From Streptomyces sp. SID13031 (GTDB lineage: Bacteria; Actinomycetota; Actinomycetes; Propionibacteriales; Kribbellaceae): 64,000 nucleotides of DNA. The translations under genes were made by a program, and so were the position numbers. Under the pieces are notes generated by a model. The model was not told the origin of the DNA and ran no database searches. It saw only the letters and a list, made by a program, of their open reading frames with translations. Each line of letters begins with the position of its first letter. The first letter of the stretch is position 1. The stretch is from contig NZ_JAAGLV010000007.1 in assembly GCF_010548305.1 (NCBI RefSeq), positions 1 through 64,000 on the forward strand, in the 5' to 3' direction. Of the stretch, positions 7,249-16,847 are shown piece after piece.

Positions 7249-10200
7249 TTATGGCAGCGGCAGTGACCAGACGTCGGCGATCGACGGGTCGTAGCCCGAG
7301 GCCGTCGCGTTGTGCTGGATCCGGACGCGGACGGTCGAGCCGGTCAGCACGGCTGGGTCGTCGACGACGAACTGGTACGTCTGCAGGCCGGCGCCCGGGC
7401 TGCTGATCACCCGGTGCTTGACGGCCTTGCCGTTGACCAGCACCTCGTAGTCCTTCACCTGCGCCTTGTCATACGTCTCCACCAGGCGCATCACGAACGG
7501 CTGACCCGCCTTGACCCCGAGATTGAACTCGAACCAGGCCCCGGGCACGAACATCCCGGCGTACCGTCGCGTCCGTCCACTCTCGACAGTCGTTCCCGAC
7601 GAGGGCGCAGCCGTGAGCGAGTGTGCCGCCTCGGACGCCATCGCACCGAGATCCACGTAGTCGATGGCGTTCGCCGGCTCCAGCGACTGGTTCACGGTGA
7701 AGCCGATCGAGGGCGTGACCGCATCGAGGAACTTCACCCCGAACGCCACCGGGGCCGCGTTGACCTCGACCGGCACCGCGATCCGGGCGGTGACCGTGGT
7801 CTGGGTGCCCGGTGCCAGGGTGACGGGCTCTGTCACGGGCGCGGTCCAGCCTTCCGGCACGGTCACCTCGAGCTTGCCGGTGACCGGGGCGGTCGAGCGG
7901 TTCTTCACGACCGCCGACAGCGTGGTGGTCGTACCAGGCTCACCGGACGTCGGCGCAGTGGCCGCGCTGAGCCGGATCGGGGCGGGTGTGACCACGAACT
8001 GGTAGGTGCCTGAGGCAACCGTCATGGCGACCGTCGAACCCTCGTCGACCACGTTGCTCACGTGGTCCGCGGTGGCCAGCGAACCGCCGCTCTCGGTGAT
8101 CGCGCCGACGCTCGGCGCGGGGATCCGTACCGTCGCCGTGGTATTGGCCGGCACGGTGACATCCAGCGTCAGGCCGTAGTCGGCTGTCCCTTTCCACCGG
8201 CTCGCGATCTCGCCGTACGGGGTCTGGTACCGGTAGTCGGACGAGTCGATGCCGTTGCCCGGCGTCGGCGCGATCACGGCCTTGCGGTAGCCCGGCTCGG
8301 CCGCGGAGACGCCCGCCAGCGTGCGATACATCCACTCGCCGACAGCGCCGTACGCGTAGTGGTTGAAGGAGTTCATCCCGACGTCGTTGAAGGTGCCGTC
8401 CGGGTTGATCGAGTTCCAGCGCTCCCAGATGGTCGTGGCGCCCTTGCCGATCTCGTAACCCCAGGACGGGTACGAGGTGTTCTGCAACAGCTTGTACGCC
8501 AGGTCGGAGCGGCCGATCTTGGTGAGCACCGGCAGCAGTCCGTCGACCCCGAGGAAGCCGGTCGACAGGTGGGTGTCGCGACGGAGGATCGCGTTGGCGA
8601 AGTGCTCGCCTGCCGCGGTGACCTTGTCGGCTGGGACGAGGTCGTTGGTGAAGGCGAGGATGTATCCGGTCTGGCTGTCCGTCCCCACCTTGCCGTCCGC
8701 CCCGACGAAGCGGGCCGCGAAGGCAGTTCGCGTGTCCTCGTAGACCTTCTGGTACTTCGCGGCGTCGGCCTGGTTGCCGATCGCCGCCGCCATCTGGCTC
8801 AACTGGCGGGAACCCTTGGCGATGAACGAGGTGCCGATCAGATCACCCGGGGTCGGGTCGTCGAGGTTCAGCCAGTCGCCATAGTCGCCGCCGCCGCGGA
8901 TCAGTCCATTGGAGCTGGCGACCAGGTAATCGACGTACCGGCGCATCGAGTCGTAGTGCTGACTGATGACGGACGTGTCGCCGTAGGCTTGCCAGAGCGT
9001 CCACGGCACATTGACGCCCGCGTCGGCCCAGCCCGCATTGCCGAGACCGCCGTCGAAGGAGTTCGGCACGGTCGGCGCGACGCTGGCGTAGGCACCGTTG
9101 GGGGCTTGGCTGTCGCGGAGGTCTTGCAGCCACTTGGTCAGGAACGCCTGCGAGTCCAGGTTGTAGACGGCCGTGCGGGCGAACACGTTGATGTCACCGG
9201 TCCAGCCCATCCGCTCGTCGCGAGCAGGGGTGTCGGTCGGGATCGAGAGGAAGTTGCCGCGCTGGCCCCAGACGATGTTGTTGTGCAGCTTGTTCACCAG
9301 GGCCGAGTTGGTGATGAAGCTGCTCGTCTTGGCTCCGTCGGTGCCCATCACGACACCGGTGACGGCGCTGGCCGGCGGGGCTGTGGGGAGGCCACTCAGC
9401 TCGACGTACCGGAAGCCGTGGAAGGTGAATCGCGGTTGGTACGTCTCCGGGCCGGCGGTGCCGAACGTGTAGCGGTCGGTGGCCTTCGCGCTGCGCAGGT
9501 TGTCCGTGTATAGGGTGCCGTCGGGGTTGAGCACCTCGCCGTACCGGATCTTGACGGTCTGCCCAGGCGCGCCGGTCAGCTGGAACTTGCCTACGCCGAC
9601 CATGTTCTGGCCGAGGTCGTAGAGGTAGACGCCCGGGGTGGGCGATGCGATCGCCTTGGCCTGCAGCTCTTCGGTGACTCTGACGGGCTGATCCGTCTGC
9701 TGAGCCAGCTTCGAGATCGCACTCGGGCGGACCTTCACCGGCGACCAGTCGGTGGCCGTTTTGCGCGCGTCATAGGTCTCGCCATTGAGCAGATCTGCAG
9801 CCTGTACTGCGCCAGGCGCCGTCTCCCACGTCGGGTCAGTGGCGAAGGTGTCCGTGCTGCCGTCGGTGTAGGTGACCCGGAGTTGCGCCGAGAGGGCCGT
9901 CTCGCTGCCGTACTTGTTCGAGCCGAACATCGCCACGTTGCCCGCGAACCAGCCGCTGGCGAGCTCGGCGCCGACCGTGTTGGCACCCTTGGTGACGAGC
10001 TTCGTCACGTCATAGCTCTGGGACTGGATCCGGTGCGCGTAGTCGGTCCAACCGGGGGCGAGCTCCTGGTCGCCGACCTTCTGGCCGTTCAGGCTCAGCT
10101 CGTAGATGCCCTGCGCCGCGGCGTACATCCTGGCCTTGGCTACCTTCTTTGCTGAGGGCAACGAAATGTTCTTGCGGAAGACGGGGACCGCCTTGCCCGG

Positions 10201-11184
10201 CAGCCAGAGGTCGGTGGTGCCCTTGACCTGGAGACCGCCCGCTTGCAGCACGGTGCCGTCGGGGAAGGTCTGGTCGCCTGCCGGGAAGGCCGTGTCGACC
10301 AGGTTCTTGCCGGCGGCGTTGGTCACCTTGAGGGTGTGGACGATGCCCGCCTCGACACCGTTCGTACGGAACCCGACGAGGCCGGGGGCGTCGTGATCGG
10401 AGCGCTCGCGCCGGTCGACCTGGACATCGTCGATCCAGGTGGTGATCGTGTGGCCGGCGATGGTGATCTTCACGTGGTGGCGCTGTTTGAGGTTGACGCC
10501 GGTCAGCGGGATCTCACCGAGGAGGCTGTAGCCGGTCGCCAGCTTCACGTGGGGGCGGAGCAGCGGGCGGGCGTCGTTCTCCTGGTTGAGCTGCCACATG
10601 TAGCCGTTGCCACCGCGGCCACGGAAGAAGATTCCGACGGCGTCCTTGGTCAGCGTGAGGTCGGCGCCGATCGTGTAGTCGGTCCACTCGGCGCCCGGCT
10701 GGCTGTCGGCGCCGATCCAGTCGCCTTGCCAGTCCTCCGGCTTCAGGTTGGCCGTCTCGAAGGTGGCGACTGGCGACCAGGCGGACGCAGTACCGGTGTC
10801 GTCCCAGACGCGGACCTGCCAGAAGTATTGGGTGTACGGCGTCAGGGCTGGGCCGCCGTACGGGACGTCGACTGAGCGGTCGGAGCTGACGACTCCGCTG
10901 TTCCAGACGTCCGGGGTGGAGGTCTTGGCTGCGGTGGAGGCGACGTGGATCTCGTACTTCGTCTGGGTAGTGCCTCGCCGGCTGCCGTCGAGCTGCCAGC
11001 TCAGGCGGGGTGCGCCGGGGGCGATGCCGAGTGGGTTGGCGAGGCTGTTGGTCTTGAGCTTCACCACTGCGGTGGCCGCTGCGGCTGCTGCTGCGGAGGT
11101 CGGTGGCGCGGCTGTCGCGGGCAGGAGCGGGGTCAGCAGGGCTGCGGCTGCCAGCAGGCTGCCGATGCGTAAGCGGAGAGACAT
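7249..11184 (-). CDS. Secreted multidomain alpha-L-rhamnosidase (GH78)
   Basis: 1,311 residues with a Sec signal peptide (MSLRLRIGSLL, Ala-rich, cleavage near 25-30). The start is supported by GAGGAG. Rough order: N-terminal Ig/Fn3-like domain (40-150), jelly-roll insert (155-300), GH78 N-domain with 'GIYELSLNGQKVG' (335-500), concanavalin-like domain (505-610), (alpha/alpha)6 catalytic barrel (620-970) with the acidic motif 'DTPARDERMGWTGD', C-terminal beta domain, a NEW3-type domain ('SGEPGTTTTLSAVVKN', about 1060-1140) and a last carbohydrate-binding-like domain. It frees terminal L-rhamnose from plant or bacterial glycans and would feed the operon beside it. Confidence 0.93.
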   Translation of the reverse strand: MSLRLRIGSLLAAAALLTPLLPATAAPPTSAAAAAAATAVVKLKTNSLANPLGIAPGAPRLSWQLDGSRRGTTQTKYEIHVASTAAKTSTPDVWNSGVVSSDRSVDVPYGGPALTPYTQYFWQVRVWDDTGTASAWSPVATFETANLKPEDWQGDWIGADSQPGAEWTDYTIGADLTLTKDAVGIFFRGRGGNGYMWQLNQENDARPLLRPHVKLATGYSLLGEIPLTGVNLKQRHHVKITIAGHTITTWIDDVQVDRRERSDHDAPGLVGFRTNGVEAGIVHTLKVTNAAGKNLVDTAFPAGDQTFPDGTVLQAGGLQVKGTTDLWLPGKAVPVFRKNISLPSAKKVAKARMYAAAQGIYELSLNGQKVGDQELAPGWTDYAHRIQSQSYDVTKLVTKGANTVGAELASGWFAGNVAMFGSNKYGSETALSAQLRVTYTDGSTDTFATDPTWETAPGAVQAADLLNGETYDARKTATDWSPVKVRPSAISKLAQQTDQPVRVTEELQAKAIASPTPGVYLYDLGQNMVGVGKFQLTGAPGQTVKIRYGEVLNPDGTLYTDNLRSAKATDRYTFGTAGPETYQPRFTFHGFRYVELSGLPTAPPASAVTGVVMGTDGAKTSSFITNSALVNKLHNNIVWGQRGNFLSIPTDTPARDERMGWTGDINVFARTAVYNLDSQAFLTKWLQDLRDSQAPNGAYASVAPTVPNSFDGGLGNAGWADAGVNVPWTLWQAYGDTSVISQHYDSMRRYVDYLVASSNGLIRGGGDYGDWLNLDDPTPGDLIGTSFIAKGSRQLSQMAAAIGNQADAAKYQKVYEDTRTAFAARFVGADGKVGTDSQTGYILAFTNDLVPADKVTAAGEHFANAILRRDTHLSTGFLGVDGLLPVLTKIGRSDLAYKLLQNTSYPSWGYEIGKGATTIWERWNSINPDGTFNDVGMNSFNHYAYGAVGEWMYRTLAGVSAAEPGYRKAVIAPTPGNGIDSSDYRYQTPYGEIASRWKGTADYGLTLDVTVPANTTATVRIPAPSVGAITESGGSLATADHVSNVVDEGSTVAMTVASGTYQFVVTPAPIRLSAATAPTSGEPGTTTTLSAVVKNRSTAPVTGKLEVTVPEGWTAPVTEPVTLAPGTQTTVTARIAVPVEVNAAPVAFGVKFLDAVTPSIGFTVNQSLEPANAIDYVDLGAMASEAAHSLTAAPSSGTTVESGRTRRYAGMFVPGAWFEFNLGVKAGQPFVMRLVETYDKAQVKDYEVLVNGKAVKHRVISSPGAGLQTYQFVVDDPAVLTGSTVRVRIQHNATASGYDPSIADVWSLPLP

Positions 11185-11393
11185 CAGGACGGACTCCTCG
11201 GGAGATACGGGCGGGATCTTCAGGCCGAGCACGGCACTCGGTAGAGGCGAGGCCGCGGATGACAGCGGGCAGCGGAATCAGACCTGTCGGCCGGTTGATC
11301 GACAGGCGGATGCAGGTGGGACCAGTTGTGCGCGGCCGGCGGAGACGGTCGCGAAGGGTTGCAGGGAGACCGCCGGAGACGGTCGCGAGGGGC

Positions 11394-11816
11394 TTAGAGG
11401 AGGCCGCGGCGGGCGGCCCAGACGATGGCTTCTACGGCGGTACCGAAGCCGAGACGGTCACAGGCGGCGCGGGTGCGCCGGCGTACGGTGCGTTCGGACA
11501 GATCGAGGCGGCGCGCGACGGAGTCCATCGGGAGACCGGTCGCGAGCAGTCGGAGGAGCTGAAGGTCGTCGTGGCTGATCTCGCGATGCGCCCCACGCCC
11601 GACCCGGGCCAGCGCCTCCCGCGCCCGCACGTCCCGCCCGAGCGGCTCGTGCGGGGGCACCTCCCGGGCCGCCAGGTCCCGGTTGAGTGGGTCGTGATCG
11701 AGCGCGTGCAGGTCGCGGCTGACGTCGCGGAGGTGGGGTTCGGGTGGGCGGGGGTGAGGTTGGTCGCGGTTCTCCGGGGCGAGGGGGTCGTTCTGGAGAA
11801 TGGTCATCTGATTCAC
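11394..11816 (-). CDS. Small LuxR-type helix-turn-helix protein
   Basis: 140 residues. The C-terminal 65 residues form a LuxR/NarL-like DNA-binding domain: 'LQLLRLLATGLPMDSVARRL', then 'SERTVRRRTRAACDRLG'. The N-terminal half is Pro/Arg/His-rich, with no receiver or ligand domain. It is the last gene of the rhamnose operon and overlaps the rhamnulokinase start by 4 bases, so it is likely co-translated. It may modulate the operon or the rhamnosidase just downstream. A start at 11807 is possible. Confidence 0.7.
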   Translation of the reverse strand: MNQMTILQNDPLAPENRDQPHPRPPEPHLRDVSRDLHALDHDPLNRDLAAREVPPHEPLGRDVRAREALARVGRGAHREISHDDLQLLRLLATGLPMDSVARRLDLSERTVRRRTRAACDRLGFGTAVEAIVWAARRGLL

Positions 11817-13318
11817 CTTGTTCCGAACATCCGGGACTCGGCGGCGTCCCAGTCGGCCGGTTTGCCCTGCGGCTGGTAGGGCCGCAGCTCATGGGTCGCG
11901 CGGACCAGTTCGCGCATCGCGGTCAGGTCGGGCAGCGGTTCGCCGAGTGCTCGTGCCTGCACCAGGACGTTGCCGAGCGCCGACGCCTCGACCGGGCCTG
12001 CCAGGACAGGTAGTCCACAGGCGTCCGCGGTCAACTGGCAGAGCAACTCGTTCTGCGAGCCACCACCGATCACGTGGACGACGTCGATCTCCCGCCCGGC
12101 GACTTCCTGCGCCAGCCGCAGCGTCCGGCGGTACGCCAGCGCAAGACTCTCCAGCACGCACCGGGCGACCGCCGCCCGGGACCGCGGAGCGTCCTGCCCG
12201 GATCGCGCACAGAACTCCTCGATCCTGCCCGGCATGTTGCCGGGAGCAAGGAAACTCGGATCGTCCGGATCGATCAGTACCGCGAAGGCCGGCGCCGCGG
12301 CCGCCGCGCGCAGCAGCCCTGCCAAGTCATCGTCCCCCCAGACGCGCAGACACTCCTGCAGAATCCACAGCCCCATCACGTTCCGCAGGAACCTGATCCG
12401 GCCGTCGACACCCCCTTCGTTCGTGAAGTTCGCCGCCTGCGCCTCGGCGGTGAGCACCGGCTCGTCGAGCTCCAGCCCGACGAGCGACCACGTCCCCGAG
12501 GAGATGTAGGCGAACCGCTCCCCCTCCGCGGCCGGCACCGCGACCACCGACGACGCGGTGTCATGCGAACCGACCGCGATCACCGGCGTCGCCGGATCAA
12601 GCCCCGTCTCCTCGGCGACCGCCGGCAGCAACGCCCCGACCAGCTGCCCCGCTTCCCGAATCTCCGGCAACAACCCAGCCGGTACTCCGATCCGCCGGGC
12701 GAGCCCCTCGTCCCACCCACGAGCCCGTACGTCGTACAGCTGTGTCGTCGAAGCGTTCGTCGCCTCGGCACCCCGTTCGCCCGTCAGCCAGTACCCGAGC
12801 AGATCCGGGATCATCAACAACGTCGCCGCCCGCTCGAGCCCTTCCTCGGCAGCCAACTGATAAATCGTGTTGAACGGCAACTGCTGCAACCCGGTCGCCG
12901 CATACAACTCGTCCGCGGAAATGCTCTTGAGCACTCGCTCCATCACCCCCTCGGTCCGGGCATCGCGGTAGTGCACAGGATTCCCGAGCAACTTGCCGTT
13001 GGCATCAAGCAACCCGTAGTCGACAGCCCACGAGTCGATCCCGACCCCGGCCAGACCCAGCCGGGCCGAATCAGAACCGTCGAGGGCGCCGGCCGAACCA
13101 GCGGCACGGACGAGGCGGTCAGCCGCCGCCAGCCCGACAAGCGTCTCGCGGTAGAGCGCCAGGATGTCCCAGTGCAGCGTGCCTCCCAGCCGCACAGCCC
13201 CATTCCAGAAGCGATGCGCCTCACTCAACTCCAGTAGCCCGGCGCGGGCGTCCACGCGACCAAGCATGACCCGGCCGCTGGAGGCGCCGAGGTCTACTGC
13301 TGCGAGGTTCACGCCCAT
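11813..13318 (-). CDS. rhaB: Rhamnulokinase
   Basis: 501 residues of the FGGY kinase family. It phosphorylates L-rhamnulose with ATP to L-rhamnulose-1-phosphate. The N-terminal ATP site 'AAVDLGASSGRVM' and the C-terminal 'HVIGGGSQNELLCQLTADA' are diagnostic for RhaB, and 'GVDSWAVDYGLLD' (here GIDSW) and 'PVIAVGSHDTASS' also fit. It sits between the isomerase-like gene (9 bases upstream) and the LuxR-type gene (4-base overlap). Confidence 0.93.
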   Translation of the reverse strand: MGVNLAAVDLGASSGRVMLGRVDARAGLLELSEAHRFWNGAVRLGGTLHWDILALYRETLVGLAAADRLVRAAGSAGALDGSDSARLGLAGVGIDSWAVDYGLLDANGKLLGNPVHYRDARTEGVMERVLKSISADELYAATGLQQLPFNTIYQLAAEEGLERAATLLMIPDLLGYWLTGERGAEATNASTTQLYDVRARGWDEGLARRIGVPAGLLPEIREAGQLVGALLPAVAEETGLDPATPVIAVGSHDTASSVVAVPAAEGERFAYISSGTWSLVGLELDEPVLTAEAQAANFTNEGGVDGRIRFLRNVMGLWILQECLRVWGDDDLAGLLRAAAAAPAFAVLIDPDDPSFLAPGNMPGRIEEFCARSGQDAPRSRAAVARCVLESLALAYRRTLRLAQEVAGREIDVVHVIGGGSQNELLCQLTADACGLPVLAGPVEASALGNVLVQARALGEPLPDLTAMRELVRATHELRPYQPQGKPADWDAAESRMFGTR

Positions 13319-13327
13319 GGTCGGCTC

Positions 13328-14788
13328 CTAGACCTTCACGATGCGGAGGTCGAGGTGGAGGAGGTCGGCTACTGCCTTCAGCTCCGCGACGTGATGGCCG
13401 GTGCCGAGGGCCCAGTGGTGGGCGATGCCCGAGGCGGACCAGGCATCGGTCCACTCGCCGGGATCGCAGCCGAAGTCGACGCGAGAGGTGGTGTTGCCGA
13501 TCTGGAGGAGCGGGCCGGGGACGACTTCGCCCTCGGAGGCGATCAGCCTGAACGTACCGTCGCGAAGCTGGCCGAGACCGAGCGCGGTGACTGGTCCGTG
13601 CTTCACGTCGAACTCGACCGACACCCCCCAGCCACGCTTACCGTGATAGACCCCGAGCCCCCGCAGCAGCGGCTTCTTCGCGCTGATCGCGAGGTGGGCG
13701 GGCCCGTCGTGCCCCATCTCCACCACGTTGTCGTGGAAGTTCAGCGCCTGCAGCTCGGTGAACGAACCGCCCGCGCCCAGCTTGTCCATCACCAGCATCG
13801 CCAGCGACGTCCGCAGCTCGTACTCCCCGGCGGCCGGCACACCCCTTGCCGTGAGCAACGATGCGCCCAGGATCATGCCGGCGGCGACGCGTTCGTGCGC
13901 TTCGCCGTCGAGCCCGCGGTGGTAGTAGGCCAGCGTGTCCAGCTGGAAGTCCTCGACCAGCCGGTCGAGCGCGACCGACACCGTCGCCCCCCAGCGGAAG
14001 TCGTCCTCGACTACCGAATCGTCGAGGGTGAAGACATCCCGGGCAACCTTCATCCGCTCGGCCGTCTCGGCTTCGGTGACCTTCTCGACCCGGACCCGCA
14101 GATCGTCGATCTCCAGGTTCTCGACGTGCCCGCCGAGCTGCGCGGAGACGAGCGTCGGGTCCGTGATCACGTCCATCATGCCGGGGTAGACATGCCCCAG
14201 CAGGCCGTGCCGCCCGTGCCGGAACGCGGCCCGCACACCCGCCGCCTTGAGCCACCGCTCGATCCGGGACCACGCACGCTCGTCCTCGACATACCCGGAG
14301 ACCGAGCGGAAGTCGATCCCGCAGCGCTCGAAGGCGTTCGCCATCTCCGGCAGCGGGCAGGCCCCGCAGTATGCGAGCCAGGCACCGGTGTCGAAGGAGG
14401 CATGATCCATCGATTCGGTCGGCTGCAGGTTGAGCAGCAACACCGGTGCACCGCTGCGCTGCGCGATCGGGACGAGCATCGACGCGGTCATGTAGGTGGT
14501 GAGGAAGCCGACGATCAGATCGCAGTCCGCGAGCCTGAGCTTCTCAGCCGCAGCCGCGCCCTCGGTGGCGTCGGAGATGAAGCCGACGTCGATCACCTCG
14601 CAGTCGAGCGCGGAGAACCGCTCCGACACGCGTCGCGCCGAGGCTTGCAGCTGCGGCAGCAATTCGGGGAACTGCGGCCAGTACGCGCCGAGCCCACCCG
14701 CGACCAGGCCGATCCGCGTCTTCCGCGGCTCGGCCCATGGCAGCAGGCCATGCCCGTCCACCGAACGACTCGGATCACTGCTCCACAT
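13328..14788 (-). CDS. L-fucose/L-arabinose isomerase family protein
   Basis: 486 residues starting MWSSDPSRS after GAGGAG. N-terminal residues 30-190 form the 'RIGLVAGGLGAYWPQF' Rossmann-like domain of the arabinose/fucose isomerase superfamily. The C-terminal part has 'LGQLRDGTFRLIASEGEVV' and a terminal 'HHWALGTGHH', where catalytic and metal residues of this family usually lie. A standard rhamnose isomerase is encoded two genes upstream, so this is a second ketol-isomerase-like protein in the same operon. It may act on another 6-deoxy sugar or an epimer; its real substrate is not known from sequence. Confidence 0.8.
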   Translation of the reverse strand: MWSSDPSRSVDGHGLLPWAEPRKTRIGLVAGGLGAYWPQFPELLPQLQASARRVSERFSALDCEVIDVGFISDATEGAAAAEKLRLADCDLIVGFLTTYMTASMLVPIAQRSGAPVLLLNLQPTESMDHASFDTGAWLAYCGACPLPEMANAFERCGIDFRSVSGYVEDERAWSRIERWLKAAGVRAAFRHGRHGLLGHVYPGMMDVITDPTLVSAQLGGHVENLEIDDLRVRVEKVTEAETAERMKVARDVFTLDDSVVEDDFRWGATVSVALDRLVEDFQLDTLAYYHRGLDGEAHERVAAGMILGASLLTARGVPAAGEYELRTSLAMLVMDKLGAGGSFTELQALNFHDNVVEMGHDGPAHLAISAKKPLLRGLGVYHGKRGWGVSVEFDVKHGPVTALGLGQLRDGTFRLIASEGEVVPGPLLQIGNTTSRVDFGCDPGEWTDAWSASGIAHHWALGTGHHVAELKAVADLLHLDLRIVKV

Positions 14789-14798
14789 GGCCAACTCC

Positions 14799-16847
14799 TC
14801 AGCGCAGGAAGGCGGCGGCGACGCCGGCATCGACGGGTATGTGCAGGCCGGTCGTCTGGGACAGGTCCCCAGCGGCCAGAGCGAAGACGGCTGCCGCCAC
14901 GTGCTCCGGCAGCACCTCGCGTTTGAGCAGCGTGCGCTGCGCGTAGAACGCCCCCAGCTCCGACTCCGGTACGCCGTACACCGCGGCACGCTGGGCACCC
15001 CAGCCCTTGGCGAAGATCCCGGAACCGCGGACGACCCCGTCGGGGTTCACACCGTTGACGCGGATGCCGTACTGGCCGAGCTCGGCCGCGAGCAGCCTGA
15101 CCTGGTGTGCCTGGTCGGCCTTGGCAGCGCCGTACGCGACGTTGTTGGGACCGGCGAAGACCGCGTTCTTGCTGGAGATGTAGACGATGTCGCCACCGAT
15201 GGCCTGGTCGATCAGCACCTTCGCAGCGGCGCGGGAGACCAGGAAGGAGCCCTTCGCCATCACGTCGTGCTGGAGGTCCCAGTCCTTCTCGGTGGTCTCC
15301 AGCAGCGGCTTCGAGATCGACAGGCCGGCGTTGTTGACGATGAGGTCGACCCCGCCGAAAGCCAGCACGGCCTCCTGCATCGCCTGGTCGACGGCGGCGC
15401 CGTCCGATACATCTGCACCGACGGCCACCGCCTGGTCCGAAGTACCGATCTCCTTCGCTACCGCCTCAGCTGCGGCGAGGTCGAGGTCGGCGACGACGAC
15501 ACAGGCGCCCTCGGCGGCCAGCCGCTGAGCGATCGCCTTGCCGATGCCGGAACCGCCGCCGGTCACGAAGGCGACCCTGGTGGCGAGTGGCTTCGGCTTG
15601 GGCATCCGCTGCAGCTTGGCCTCCTCCAGCGCCCAGTACTCGATCCGGAACTTCTCGCTCTCGTCGATCGGCGAGTAGGTCGAGACAGCCTCGGCGCCGT
15701 GCATCACGTTGATCGCGTTCAGGTAGAACTCGCCGGCCACCCGGGCCGTCTGCTTGTCCTTGCCGAAGCTGAACATCCCGACGCCGGGCACCAGCACGAT
15801 CGCCGGATCGGCGCCGCGCATCGGCGGGCTGTCGGGAGTCGCGTGGCGGTCGTAGTACGCCGCATAGTCTTCGCGGTACTGCAGATGCAGCTCCCTGAGC
15901 CGCAGCGTGACCTCTTCGACCGAAGCCGCCGGGGGCAGGTCGAGGACGAGCGGCCGCACCTTGGTGCGCAGGAAGTGGTCTGGGCAGGACGTACCGAGCG
16001 CGGCCAGCTCGGCCAACCGCTCACGTGCCGTGAACTCCAGCACGACGTCGGAGTCGTTGTAGTGCCCGACCTGCGGGTTGTCCGTCGACGCCAGCCCGCG
16101 GATCACCGGCGCCAACGCCGCCGCCCGCTGCCGCCGCTCCGCCTCAGGCAGCGCTTCATACCCCGGTACTACGGCGCCGAACGGCTCAGCCTTGCCCTGC
16201 TCGGTCAAGAAGCGCTCCGCCGTGCGAATGATGTCGATCGAGTTCGCCTCGCACTCGGCGGAGGTGTCGCCCCAGGCGGTGATCCCATGGCCGCCGAGGA
16301 TGACGCCGATCGCCTGCGGGTTGTCCTTCTTCACCTGGGCGATGTCCAGGCCGAGCTGGAACCCGGGTCGACGCCACGGCACCCAGACGACCCGGTCGCC
16401 GAAGCACTCCGCGGTCAGCTTCTCGCCATCGGCCGCCGTCGCCAACGCAATGCCGGAGTCGGGGTGCAGGTGGTCGACGTGCGGCGCGTCCACGAGGCCG
16501 TGCATCGCCGTGTCGATCGACGGCGCCGCCCCGCCCTTGCCGTGCAGGCAGTAGTCGAAGGCCCCGACCATCTCGTCCTCGCGGTCCACGCCTGGGTACA
16601 CCTCGATGAGGGCGTTCAGCCGGTCCTGTCGCAGTACCGCGAGACCCGTGGCGGTGAGGGTGCCGAGGTCGCCGCCGGAACCCTTCACCCAGACGAGGTC
16701 GATGGGCTGCTGGGTCACCGGATCGGTGGCCGTGCCCTTCGCGGACGTGTTGCCGCCCGCGTAGTTGGTGTTGCGCGGGTCGCTGCCCAACCTGTTGCTC
16801 CTAGCAACAAGCTCGGCGGCGACGTCGGGACTGTCCGGCACGGTCAT
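14799..16847 (-). CDS. rhaD: Bifunctional rhamnulose-1-phosphate aldolase / alcohol dehydrogenase
   Basis: About 682 residues. The N-terminal class II aldolase/epimerase domain (1-400) has 'GGHGITAWGDTS' and 'DAPHVDHLHPDSGIA' with zinc-binding histidines. The C-terminal short-chain dehydrogenase (about 425-680) has 'AFVTGGGSGIGKAIA' and the 'SSKNAVFAGPNNVAYGAAKA' segment, with Tyr and Lys of the catalytic triad. The fused form is typical of Gram-positive and rhizobial rhamnose loci. It cleaves rhamnulose-1-P to DHAP and lactaldehyde and oxidises or reduces the latter. ATGA overlap with rhaI favours the start at 16847; 16856 is the alternative. Confidence 0.93.
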   Translation of the reverse strand: MTVPDSPDVAAELVARSNRLGSDPRNTNYAGGNTSAKGTATDPVTQQPIDLVWVKGSGGDLGTLTATGLAVLRQDRLNALIEVYPGVDREDEMVGAFDYCLHGKGGAAPSIDTAMHGLVDAPHVDHLHPDSGIALATAADGEKLTAECFGDRVVWVPWRRPGFQLGLDIAQVKKDNPQAIGVILGGHGITAWGDTSAECEANSIDIIRTAERFLTEQGKAEPFGAVVPGYEALPEAERRQRAAALAPVIRGLASTDNPQVGHYNDSDVVLEFTARERLAELAALGTSCPDHFLRTKVRPLVLDLPPAASVEEVTLRLRELHLQYREDYAAYYDRHATPDSPPMRGADPAIVLVPGVGMFSFGKDKQTARVAGEFYLNAINVMHGAEAVSTYSPIDESEKFRIEYWALEEAKLQRMPKPKPLATRVAFVTGGGSGIGKAIAQRLAAEGACVVVADLDLAAAEAVAKEIGTSDQAVAVGADVSDGAAVDQAMQEAVLAFGGVDLIVNNAGLSISKPLLETTEKDWDLQHDVMAKGSFLVSRAAAKVLIDQAIGGDIVYISSKNAVFAGPNNVAYGAAKADQAHQVRLLAAELGQYGIRVNGVNPDGVVRGSGIFAKGWGAQRAAVYGVPESELGAFYAQRTLLKREVLPEHVAAAVFALAAGDLSQTTGLHIPVDAGVAAAFLR

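Noticed and set aside
8062..9513. 483-residue plus-strand frame inside the rhamnosidase
   Set aside because: Antisense to the GH78 catalytic domain, low-complexity Arg/Gly/Val composition, no start signal or domain.
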